Source of the DNA: Tritrichomonas musculus
Taxonomy: Eukaryota; Parabasalia; Tritrichomonadida; Tritrichomonadidae
Reading direction: 5' to 3'
Assembly (NCBI GenBank): GCA_039105265.1
Contig: JAPFFF010000352.1
Span: 1-25,202 of the forward strand
Length of the DNA stretch: 25,202 nucleotides
Below, in pieces: positions 16,101 to 23,331 of this stretch. How positions within the stretch are numbered: the first letter of the stretch is position 1; the number at the start of each line of letters is the position of its first letter. The position numbers and the translations under genes are program-made. The notes under the pieces are model-generated. The model did no database searches, was not told where the DNA came from, and saw only the letters and a list, made by a program, of their open reading frames with translations.

Positions 16101-17483
16101 ATGTTTGACATGATCATCGAAACGTTTGATATTGCTATGCCCGTAATGAACATAAGAATTGCATTTTGGGCAAACATGAATTGCAGTAAGTTTTTCAGCA
16201 TCTTTGATAAACATAATATGAACAGTAAGGTCTTTGGTAAATAATAAGGCTGAATAAGTTGTGTAATCTTTGTTGAAATACCATTGTTCCTGTAAGTCAT
16301 ATTGTTTGTCATTGTTGTATTCATATATGTTTATATTGATTTTATGTTTTTCGGCTAATTCTTTCATCTCCTCCATTGTTACTCCTTGAAAATTGTCCAA
16401 TAAACGTTGTGCATGCTTTGGTATTTTTGTTGTATAAGTTATTCCATATTCCTCAAGTAGCAGTTTCTTGGCACGTTTAGTACGATGTTTGATGTCGTAT
16501 TTGGTTGTATTAGTCAATTCAGGAAACAAACAACAAGCAAGAAATCGGTACCAACATAAATTATCATCTTCATCATCAACAATTATATAATTATTACTCT
16601 TCTTGAATATTTCTGGAAGATCTTTGATACGACCTGTAACCTTACGCATTCTCGATATCGTAAAGGATATTGAGTGTACAATTGTTAGTTTATTGTTTGA
16701 TGAAGTTGTTTCATAGCTGTTTAGCACAGTTTCTATATACATTTTGCATTCATCAAGGTTGCGTTCATCTTTTACTATAATTGGTATGGCAGATTTGTAG
16801 TTTTGCCATCTGATCTCTCTAGCCTCATAATCATATTTTTCTTCATAAGTTTCAAAGTCAAAGGTACTTGTTTCAAAGACTCCAGAAAGTTGAAAGTGTA
16901 TTTTAAATGGTTTTAGTTCACTTTGGTAAACATGAAGCAAGGCATCATATATGTTTGCTAGAGATGATATTTCATTGAAATAATATGTAACAATAGGTTT
17001 ACCATGATCATTACGTTCTTTAACCAAAGCTTCTGGGTAGTCATATGCTTGCAAAGCTGCTACTGCTCTATCGAAATCATTTGGAAAATTAACTATTAGA
17101 AAATCATTATGCTTACTAGTGAATTGTTGTCCATTTTTCTTAAGGTACTCGTATAGTTCTTCGTTTTCTGGTTCATTTACTTCGGGTGTATTAATTATTG
17201 TTGTTATTCGTTGTTGGTTTTGTTTGATAACTTCATCAATGTAATTATTAATGGTAATTTCATCAATAACATCTGTAGGAGCTAATTCATCAGGCTTAAT
17301 ATCACCAAGAAGAATATTGTAAGCATTATTGTCGTTGAAATATTTACATAGCCTTGTAATATTTATATTGTTGTCTTGGTCAATAATAATATTAGCATTT
17401 AATTTAGTGTTCAGAATCGCAATGAATTTGGTTATTGTTTCTGTATCCAAATTGAATAATGTTTCTGGTATTAAATTTGTCAT
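13101..17483 (-). pseudogene. Protein-primed family B DNA polymerase region (Polinton PolB)
   Basis: A 4.4-kb minus-strand region holding the landmarks of a Polinton polymerase. From the 5' side these are: a Cys-centred OTU-like block (NLCWYRFLACC, near 16.55 kb); a zinc-finger-like CPKC...H...H...C block (near 16.1 kb); exonuclease motif YDFETMD (near 15.95 kb); an HNH/endonuclease VII-like block with LDRID and CVECNKLR (14.79-14.94 kb); polymerase motif A GVDFNSLYPS (near 14.53 kb); motif B KISMNGSYG (near 13.88 kb); and motif C LDTDSYYW (near 13.59 kb). In this family the enzyme copies the element starting from a protein primer. The region reads as broken, about once; motifs are otherwise well kept, so the decay is modest. 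Confidence 0.85.
13919..14012. repeat. GC-rich palindrome-bearing insert in the polymerase region
   Basis: A stretch of about 94 bases, much richer in G+C than its surroundings, lies just before polymerase motif B. It holds inverted-repeat arms (CACCCC near 13958 with GGGGTG near 13988, plus flanking CTTTG/CAAAG). At the protein level it adds a basic, polar segment in a region usually short in this family. It is possibly related to the module at 19794, but sequence similarity is weak. Confidence 0.4.
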
Positions 17484-17562
17484 TTGGCGTTTGGTTCGTT
17501 TTGTATAAGAATAAAATTAAAATATTTAAAATATTTAAAATACAAAAATAATAATCGCTTTT

Positions 17563-18255
17563 TTAATTAAATTTCCTATCAAGTTCCTCTGTGAAGTAAG
17601 TATGAACTTGTCCTAAATGTGGACGACTATGATAGAATTTCCAATCATTATAAACAACTTGGAAGGTTCGTCCTTTGTATTCATAAGTGAGTTTTGATTT
17701 TTGATTCTGGTATTGAGATAATAGTTTACAACCTTCTTGTGCAAACAACTGTGCTATATGTTCGTGAGTGTATCTTATGCATTTTGCTTTATGTGGTCTT
17801 GCTCCTGCTTTCCAATTTGCTGGTGTTACTCTGTAATCAAAATTGTTATATGTATAATGCACATGTTTACCAGAACCTTCATATTTGGAAGTCAGTATAC
17901 AAGCTTCTTGTTTCATAGATTCTTGTAATTCGTTTTCATATGCTTGTCTTTGTTTTTCTAATCTTTGTTCTTTTGTCTCTGTTAGTATTATGTTATTTTT
18001 GCGCATATAACCATAGTCTTTTGGGTATAATTTATTTGGATTTCTTACAAATCTTCCTAGTGTTGTGTACATTATTCTACTAGGGTCGTCATTACGATAG
18101 AATGTTAAAGTATTTTCTGAATAGCCGTTCTTAGGAAATCGTAGTATAGTACAATTGTGCTCTTGAAAATATTCATTAATTTGTTCATCTGTGTAATTAC
18201 CATCTATTTGTTGATTTGAAGAAATAATGGTGCTAATAGTAGTTTGTGTGGTCAT
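17563..18255 (-). CDS. Protein of three repeated ~50-residue units, 230 residues
   Basis: Three units can be lined up at about residues 22-82, 115-158 and 163-215. Each has a short helix, a Cys (NCTIL, ACILT, GCKLL), two or three aromatic strands (LTYEYKGRTFQVVY in the third) and, in units 2 and 3, a Trp followed by a basic turn (NWKAGARPHKAKC, DWKFYHSRPHLG). A charged helix joins units 1 and 2. The first unit matches the 119-residue protein at 5530-5889. The strand-Trp pattern recalls small DNA-binding units of phage and giant-virus proteins (DUF723-like), but without the zinc cysteines; this is a weak guess. It lies upstream of the polymerase region on the same strand. Confidence 0.55.
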   Translation of the reverse strand: MTTQTTISTIISSNQQIDGNYTDEQINEYFQEHNCTILRFPKNGYSENTLTFYRNDDPSRIMYTTLGRFVRNPNKLYPKDYGYMRKNNIILTETKEQRLEKQRQAYENELQESMKQEACILTSKYEGSGKHVHYTYNNFDYRVTPANWKAGARPHKAKCIRYTHEHIAQLFAQEGCKLLSQYQNQKSKLTYEYKGRTFQVVYNDWKFYHSRPHLGQVHTYFTEELDRKFN

Positions 18256-18258
18256 GTT

Positions 18259-18263
18259 TATGA
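18259..18263 (-). promoter_or_regulatory. Initiator (Inr) of the 230-residue gene
   Basis: TCATA on the minus strand lies three bases before the ATG at 18255, matching the parabasalid initiator. The stretch from here to 18463 holds no gene I can support. Confidence 0.5.
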
Positions 18264-18462
18264 CTGTATAAAATGAAAAATAAAAATAAAATTAATTTTG
18301 CAAATCTATCTAGCGTATCAAAACATAATGAGTTGATAAAGGGTTCCAGAAAATTATTCAAATGTATAGGTTGGTAATGAAAACACGACTAAAAACAATA
18401 ACAAGTAAACATACCTGATTTTTTATACCTGAGCTTGTTGGCTTGCAAGGTATGCTGGGTAA

Positions 18463-19533
18463 GGTATTCCAGTAGTTAATAGGTGGTCACGTCGCACAGA
18501 CCATTACTACTTAGGTTCAAACGGTAATGGAATCACTGAGGAACAATTGAATGAAGCTGTTAACGGATTGCGTGATTATGTCATCAACAATTATGCTTTA
18601 TCAACTGATATACCTGAACCAATTGATTTAACGAATTATGCATTGAAGACAGATATACCAGAAGTACTCAAAAATAATGAACTACAATTGAATCCGAATG
18701 AAGAACCAACAGAAGAAGTTCAACAGAAATTGATGAATGATGATAAACCGCTATCAGCACAAGCATCATATATATTATCATCCATGGCAGTAACTAAAGT
18801 AATAGATTTGATTAATATTGATGAATATGCAAAGCTTACAAACTTAAGCGAGTATCGTAAAATGAATGATTTAAGTATAACAAAGTTAACTCAACTTGAA
18901 ATTGATAGAAGTATAGAAGAAAACGGTATTTGTGATCATGTTTATGAAAAATGTTTCATCAAATTTAGATATAATGATATTGAATATGATTATGTATTCA
19001 CAACAGGTAATTTTAGTTCACTAGGATATTGGTGTGATAACTTCATTAATGTTGAAGGTACTGAATACAGTTTGTTTTGGAAGTATGATGGTACATTACT
19101 ATTAGAAAATTCAACAACATATTGTAAAGGACCGATGGTTTATATTATATCAATTTTGTATGAAGACAGAACAGATGAATTAGCATTGAAGAGTGATATA
19201 CCAGAACCAGTTGACTTGACAGCGTATTATACAAGCGCACAAGCTGATGAGAAGTTTGTTGATGAGGATGAATTGGCTTATGAATTAGATAAGTATGAAA
19301 CGAAAACAGTTGCAGAAGGTAAGTATGCATTGAAGAGTTCTATAAATGAATTATTAACAAACAATGTTTATACTTCAGCTGATTTACTAAATAATTCACT
19401 CGAAACTACTGATTTCGATATATCTTATTTTAATGAATTGTATGGTATATTCGAAAAAAATGAGAAACCAATAACTAATCTAGCTTCATTAATATTATCT
19501 AAAGTTGTATTTAAATGTCAAATGCCTGAGTAG
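18463..19533 (+). CDS. Fibre-like protein cut by insertion of E-R
   Basis: The frame is open from 18463 with no clear ATG, so the 5' edge is uncertain. It begins with GNGITEEQLNEAV, which recalls LQGVNTEEIKKML at the start of the 901-residue fibre-like protein. Repeated modules of the form YALKSDIPEPVDLTAY (three visible, spread along the protein) resemble phage tail-fibre repeats; the segments between them look mixed or beta-rich. The 3' end coincides with the terminus of E-R at 19529, so the C-terminal part has been displaced. It may belong to lineage B or to a third element. Confidence 0.55.
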   Translation, partial: GIPVVNRWSRRTDHYYLGSNGNGITEEQLNEAVNGLRDYVINNYALSTDIPEPIDLTNYALKTDIPEVLKNNELQLNPNEEPTEEVQQKLMNDDKPLSAQASYILSSMAVTKVIDLINIDEYAKLTNLSEYRKMNDLSITKLTQLEIDRSIEENGICDHVYEKCFIKFRYNDIEYDYVFTTGNFSSLGYWCDNFINVEGTEYSLFWKYDGTLLLENSTTYCKGPMVYIISILYEDRTDELALKSDIPEPVDLTAYYTSAQADEKFVDEDELAYELDKYETKTVAEGKYALKSSINELLTNNVYTSADLLNNSLETTDFDISYFNELYGIFEKNEKPITNLASLILSKVVFKCQMPE

Positions 19534-19745
19534 TAATAGTAGACCGGCTCGACAGGTGATAAAAAAGGGGTATCAAAAGGGGTAGGGTTAAAATACATAT
19601 TTTAAGTTGACGATAGACACTTTTGAATTTACATCTTTGAACTTGTTTAGTAGTATATATCAGTCGGTTTCCGTCAGGTGAAGCCCGCCGTCAACACGAC
19701 TAATGAACAAAAATAACACAACTCAAAAAATCGAACTTTCAAAAA
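19529..19745 (+). repeat. Polinton terminal repeat, E-R copy
   Basis: The inverted counterpart of 1775-1984. It contains GGTAGGGTTAAAATAC, the TATATATCAGTCGG region and CGTCAACACGAC. No gene is seen between 19534 and 19775. The block is conserved among three copies in the window, so it may hold signals for replication or integration. Confidence 0.75.
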
Positions 19746-19775
19746 TTTTTTATTTTTTTATCAGCAATTTATAAA

Positions 19776-20054
19776 ATGTCAAACCAAGCCGAAGCTGCGA
19801 GCACTCGCTGCCTCCGACAAACGGAGGAACAATTAAGCACCCTCATTAATAGAATCAATAAAAAGCTAAAAGGATGGAGACCTGCATTAAAATACCTCTA
19901 CGATAATGATGATATCATAGATGAAGTACTAAAAGAGATAAATCACTTTATTAAACAGCTAAAGAAATTCAACGGTAGCTGCGAACACTCGCTGCCTCCG
20001 ACGAACGGAGGACCTGCTGAATTAATAGCTGAACTTGAAGAACTCATTTATTAG
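19776..20054 (+). CDS. Small helical protein, 92 residues, carrying two inserted modules
   Basis: A charged, mostly helical small protein of unknown role (LKYLYDNDDIIDEVLKEI in the middle, coil-like end AELIAELEELIY). Two 12-codon segments, AASTRCLRQTEE near residue 7 and SCEHSLPPTNGG near residue 68, are encoded by the same GC-rich 36-base module read in two different frames. Both are absent from the matching sequence in the left arm. It is convergent with the 75-residue gene, overlapping it by 11 bases. Confidence 0.6.
   Translation: MSNQAEAASTRCLRQTEEQLSTLINRINKKLKGWRPALKYLYDNDDIIDEVLKEINHFIKQLKKFNGSCEHSLPPTNGGPAELIAELEELIY
19794..19829 (+). repeat. GC-rich double-hairpin module, copy 1
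   Basis: 36 bases in two parts: GCTGCGAGCACTCGCTGC, an imperfect palindrome, then CCTCCGACAAACGGAGG, a perfect 6-base stem with a 5-base loop. GAA flanks it on both sides. The matching site in the left arm (1719-1721) has one GAA equivalent and no module, as expected for an insertion with a 3-base duplication. Confidence 0.8.
19977..20012 (+). repeat. GC-rich double-hairpin module, copy 2
   Basis: The same module as 19794-19829 with two base differences over 33 bases, shifted by one base relative to the reading frame. The hairpin CCTCCG-ACGAA-CGGAGG is kept. The matching left-arm site (between 1614 and 1615) lacks it. Confidence 0.8.
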
Positions 20055-20271
20055 ACAATTCATTTAATTCATTCTCAAGCTGATGAACTTTATTTTTGAG
20101 GCTGTTGATGTCTTCAATAAGAGACTCACGAACGGCAAGACCGTCAGAGCCAAGCATTCCCGATTTGATATTGTTGAGATATTGTTTGTAATCATAACAC
20201 TTTTCTTTCAATCCTCGTTTGATACGTTTTAATTCAGGAATTTCTTTCTTGTATTCTGTTAGTTCACTCAT
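20044..20271 (-). CDS. Coiled-coil protein, 75 residues (E-R copy)
   Basis: The same protein as at 1356-1583, identical over its full length, with heptads in the last 35 residues. Its start codon overlaps the initiator of the divergent gene at 20286. Its 3' end overlaps the 92-residue gene by 11 bases. Role unknown. Confidence 0.6.
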   Translation of the reverse strand: MSELTEYKKEIPELKRIKRGLKEKCYDYKQYLNNIKSGMLGSDGLAVRESLIEDINSLKNKVHQLENELNELSNK

Positions 20272-20285
20272 TTAATAACAATTAA
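20268..20285 (+). promoter_or_regulatory. Divergent promoter of E-R with start-overlapping initiator
   Basis: TCATTTAA (from 20268) is the initiator-like element for the gene at 20286. Its CAT is the start codon of the leftward gene read from 20271. The gap between the two start codons is 14 bases, as in E-L. Confidence 0.5.
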
Positions 20286-20519
20286 ATGTCTGTTATTAAT
20301 CAAATGAGAACCGTTCATGATGATAAACACAAAAACTATTTTGATAGATTACAATTAACGATGCAAAAGAATAGAACAAAAATAAACTCAGCTCCGACAG
20401 TGAAATGTTATAATGAAAAAGGTAATGTATTTCATGAACCACAGCCAAAAACGACTAAATCATTAAATCATCATGATTCACTTAATCATTCTGTGGTTGT
20501 CAGGAGCAACAACATTTAA
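20286..20519 (+). CDS. Unrecognised 77-residue protein (E-R copy)
   Basis: The same protein as at 1108-1341 without a single residue change. Basic and Asn/His-rich, with a single Cys. It overlaps the convergent 176-residue gene by about 42 bases. Function unknown. Identity between arms that differ elsewhere is mild support for coding, though the overlap could itself impose conservation. Confidence 0.5.
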   Translation: MSVINQMRTVHDDKHKNYFDRLQLTMQKNRTKINSAPTVKCYNEKGNVFHEPQPKTTKSLNHHDSLNHSVVVRSNNI

Positions 20520-21008
20520 TACATATTCATTAATGACTTTTGATTGCTGATCAACAACATTTGAAAGCTTATTGATATGTTCTTCAAGTATTTTATTTTT
20601 ATCGATGAGCTGTTTAATGATGATATCAACGTGAATCAACTTACTGTCAAACAAATCGCGAAGTTCATCGGTTTTGGAAGATATAACATCAACTGTTTCT
20701 CTCAGAATAATAATATCAGCGGTGATATTGTCATTCTCAAGTGTTTTAGTGATTGTATTCCCGACTTTCTTCAAATAAATGTCTCCGTCACATCGTTTTC
20801 CTTCTTTGCAATTACGTTTAGTTATTTTGTATTCATTTCCGTCATTAGTGATGATTTTATAAATCTTGTTCAAATAGTTTGTCGTTTGTGATTTCATTTG
20901 ATCAATATTTTTATGACAGAACAAATCGAATTCTTCAAGTGATTTAAATACTTTAACTTCATTTCTGTTTTCATTTATTATTTTAACTTCATTGATGTTT
21001 TCATTCAT
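20478..21008 (-). CDS. Unrecognised helical protein, 176 residues (E-R copy)
   Basis: Counterpart of 619-1149 with two residue differences. It has a Cys-Lys-rich segment near residue 70 and a long C-terminal coiled-coil pattern (IIIKQLIDKNKILEEHINKL). It lies between the 83-residue gene upstream and the convergent 77-residue gene. It may be a structural or scaffold protein given the coil and the capsid neighbourhood; this is inference only. Confidence 0.65.
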   Translation of the reverse strand: MNENINEVKIINENRNEVKVFKSLEEFDLFCHKNIDQMKSQTTNYLNKIYKIITNDGNEYKITKRNCKEGKRCDGDIYLKKVGNTITKTLENDNITADIIILRETVDVISSKTDELRDLFDSKLIHVDIIIKQLIDKNKILEEHINKLSNVVDQQSKVINEYVLNVVAPDNHRMIK

Positions 21009-21040
21009 TTGAGTTTATGATAAAACGTTTATAGATATCA

Positions 21041-21292
21041 TTAAACTTTATCTAATATTGACTTTCCGACCGTTCCAACTCGACCTACCGTACTTAAACC
21101 TGTATCAATAGTGTCAATAACTTGACCGACGCCTGGAATGAATTTCGTTATCGGTTTAACTTTATCGATAATCTGTTTTCCGACATCAACGACTTTAGGA
21201 ATGTTATCAACAATCTTTGTTGCTACGTCTTTGATTTTGTTTCCGAACTTCTTGAAACCGTTCTTTATCTTATTGAATATGCCTATACCCAT
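21041..21292 (-). CDS. Small amphipathic protein, 83 residues (E-R copy)
   Basis: Counterpart of 335-586 with three residue changes, all in the last 20 residues. The Lys/hydrophobic alternation and the FIPGVGQVIDTIDTG segment are kept. It is divergent from the capsid-like gene at 21345, with 52 bases between the two starts. A membrane-active internal virion protein, like adenovirus pVI in general character, is a possibility but cannot be shown from sequence alone. Confidence 0.65.
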   Translation of the reverse strand: MGIGIFNKIKNGFKKFGNKIKDVATKIVDNIPKVVDVGKQIIDKVKPITKFIPGVGQVIDTIDTGLSTVGRVGTVGKSILDKV

Positions 21293-21338
21293 TTAAAGAG
21301 TAAATAAAAGAGATAATATATTGATTCTTTTTATTAAA

Positions 21339-21344
21339 TCATAA
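21339..21344 (+). promoter_or_regulatory. Initiator (Inr) of the capsid-like gene
   Basis: TCATAA directly precedes the ATG at 21345 and is identical in E-L. It supports this start and very short 5' leaders. Confidence 0.5.
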
Positions 21345-23213
21345 ATGTTATATCGTAATGAGAGATCACATAACCATCAAATCGAAACAGGAAATGTATT
21401 GCATGCATTTGAAGAGATGCGTCACATGATTAACGTTAATGACGGAACACGTTCATTTTCATTCAGAACTGTTGACTGTCATGATCAGCCCGCACCGTTT
21501 ACAGCAGGTCAATACTCACAAATCAGTTTAACTCATCCTGATCATTTCATAAGTGATGTTGACAAAGGATTTCTGACATTTCATGTCAAACTAGATTTAC
21601 AGTTGAATACCGATCTTGATAAATTGCGAACCATTGAAGACCCTCAACACTTCTACAAACTGTTTGTCGGCTTCAAATCATCAAATCAGTTGTTCGATCG
21701 TTTAGAGATTCTACATAATAATGTTAATGTCGGATATCAACAGAATGAATGTGTTCGTGAAGGTTTCTTATATTCTGCACTTAAACCAGAAACAGAAAAG
21801 AAAAGACGTAGATTCGTTCATTCTTTATGGGAAAATGTAAGTCAATATTCACAAACAATGGCAGGAACGTATGTAAATCTGATGAATTTCAAAGAGAACG
21901 GAAGAGCACAAGTTGAATTTGATTTAAACCTTCCGTTTGATGACTTACTAGCATTACAGGCATTTGATCTGTTCCCTAACGGAATCATCGGTGATTTATC
22001 AATTCGTTTTCAAGTCAGCCCCGCCGGTCTTGTTTGGGCTGTTATTGATCCGTATGTAGTTGCTGAAACAAAAGCATTTCTCGAAGATGATGAATCTGTT
22101 TCTGCTGAATCATTAGATAAACTTCGTGATTTAAAGGTTCGCGGTAAACTTAAACGTCAATTCACACAAATCGGTAATGAAGCAACCATTCCTTCCGTGT
22201 TTGATCAAACACTTACAATCAAATATCAAAGAATACATGCAGGTAATCCTGTTGAGGAAGATGAAACACCAAAAGAAGTTGTATTTCATTACACAACTGA
22301 TGATTATGAGAAGTTTCATGTGAAAGAGTCTGATGTTAATAAAGGATCGTTTGCAGAAATGATAGCATCAAATAATCCCGATGCTCCGTTGGCTCCGGGC
22401 GATGTTGTTAAAATCTTAGAAACAAAACATAAAGACATTGAATATTCAAACGGTGTTGCAACATTGACCTGCAATCAAATGACAATCACTCTTTGCAAAT
22501 CAAACATGCAGGGCTACGGTGTTTGTGAAGCAACACGTCAAGGTATTGAAAACATTTTACGTGAAGGCTTAGTAATTCCTTCACAGAAGGTTGATTATCA
22601 TGCATTTCCGATTGCTGCCGCCGCAAACGGAATCAAATCAACATTGAACATACCTTTGATTAACGTTACAACGATATCGGTTCTGTTTCCAAAGCATCAT
22701 AATGATTTGACTGTATTTGAAAACCCTGTTTATCAAAACTGTTATTTGAACATAGGCGGTAAGAACTTCCCTGACGAGAACGTAGATACCATCGGTGCAA
22801 GATTCTTTGAAAATCAATTGACTGCCGGTGATTTAGACGCAATTACACTTCAATGTACAAAGGAATTTGAAGATTCATTTACTATGCCAAAGAACGACTC
22901 ACGAGGTAATCGATACAAAAACACTTTGTCTGATGCAACATCATTTGTATTCAATATTCAAACTGAAAGATCATCTGCAGGTTATTGTTATGACGGACTT
23001 GATGGAGGTTTTGGTAATGTTCAAATTCAAATCAACGGTCAACCAATTCACACAGGTGTGAACGATACATATTATAATGTAAATGAAGAAGGTACAGTTC
23101 ATCCACCCCCCTGTCAGTTATGTTTGTGCCGTGATACATACTTTAAATTATCTCTCGAAGGTTTAGAATACGTTGATGATGAAACGCCAAAAGGTTCGCA
23201 AGCTAATGAATAA
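21345..23213 (+). CDS. Major capsid-like protein (double jelly-roll candidate), 622 residues
   Basis: Long beta-rich protein with the size and position expected for a Polinton major capsid protein: next to the integrase and a small amphipathic protein, in an element that also has a packaging ATPase. Landmarks are an early SFRTVDCHDQPAPF segment, a central acidic insert and a strongly conserved C-terminal block (SSAGYC, GGFGNVQIQINGQP, then HPPP). That block is about three quarters identical in the lineage B fragment at 5999-6416, which marks it as the most constrained part. The fold is inferred, not shown. It looks whole. Confidence 0.65.
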   Translation: MLYRNERSHNHQIETGNVLHAFEEMRHMINVNDGTRSFSFRTVDCHDQPAPFTAGQYSQISLTHPDHFISDVDKGFLTFHVKLDLQLNTDLDKLRTIEDPQHFYKLFVGFKSSNQLFDRLEILHNNVNVGYQQNECVREGFLYSALKPETEKKRRRFVHSLWENVSQYSQTMAGTYVNLMNFKENGRAQVEFDLNLPFDDLLALQAFDLFPNGIIGDLSIRFQVSPAGLVWAVIDPYVVAETKAFLEDDESVSAESLDKLRDLKVRGKLKRQFTQIGNEATIPSVFDQTLTIKYQRIHAGNPVEEDETPKEVVFHYTTDDYEKFHVKESDVNKGSFAEMIASNNPDAPLAPGDVVKILETKHKDIEYSNGVATLTCNQMTITLCKSNMQGYGVCEATRQGIENILREGLVIPSQKVDYHAFPIAAAANGIKSTLNIPLINVTTISVLFPKHHNDLTVFENPVYQNCYLNIGGKNFPDENVDTIGARFFENQLTAGDLDAITLQCTKEFEDSFTMPKNDSRGNRYKNTLSDATSFVFNIQTERSSAGYCYDGLDGGFGNVQIQINGQPIHTGVNDTYYNVNEEGTVHPPPCQLCLCRDTYFKLSLEGLEYVDDETPKGSQANE

Positions 23214-23331
23214 ATAAACTGATTTCGATTGAAGGTTAAAATTACCCCTTTCTATATCTCTTTTTATTTTTGTGATTCTTTGACTGTTCCGTTCACGGGC
23301 GGCATTTGAAGGCTTTATTTTTGCGATCAAA

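Larger units (their letters stand above)
5990..18300 (+). mobile_element. Older Polinton body, lineage B
   Basis: Contains a capsid fragment, integrase, a conserved protein of about 110 residues, a charged protein, a large fibre-like gene and a family B polymerase, in a layout expected of a Polinton. Its integrase is only about half identical to that of E-R by eye, so this is a separate, older lineage. Both ends are unclear: the left side starts inside the capsid gene and no AG-type terminus was found. It looks broken in a few places. Confidence 0.7.

Noticed and set aside
19794-20012. GC-rich repeats as the start of a CRISPR array or a tRNA-like gene
   Set aside because: There are only two copies, each inside coding sequence, with no regular spacers. 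The fold is two simple hairpins, not a cloverleaf.
1-21625. The long inverted arms as an assembly or cloning artefact
   Set aside because: The arms differ by scattered substitutions, by two module insertions and by further length differences in the 92-residue gene region, so they are separate copies rather than one sequence reversed.
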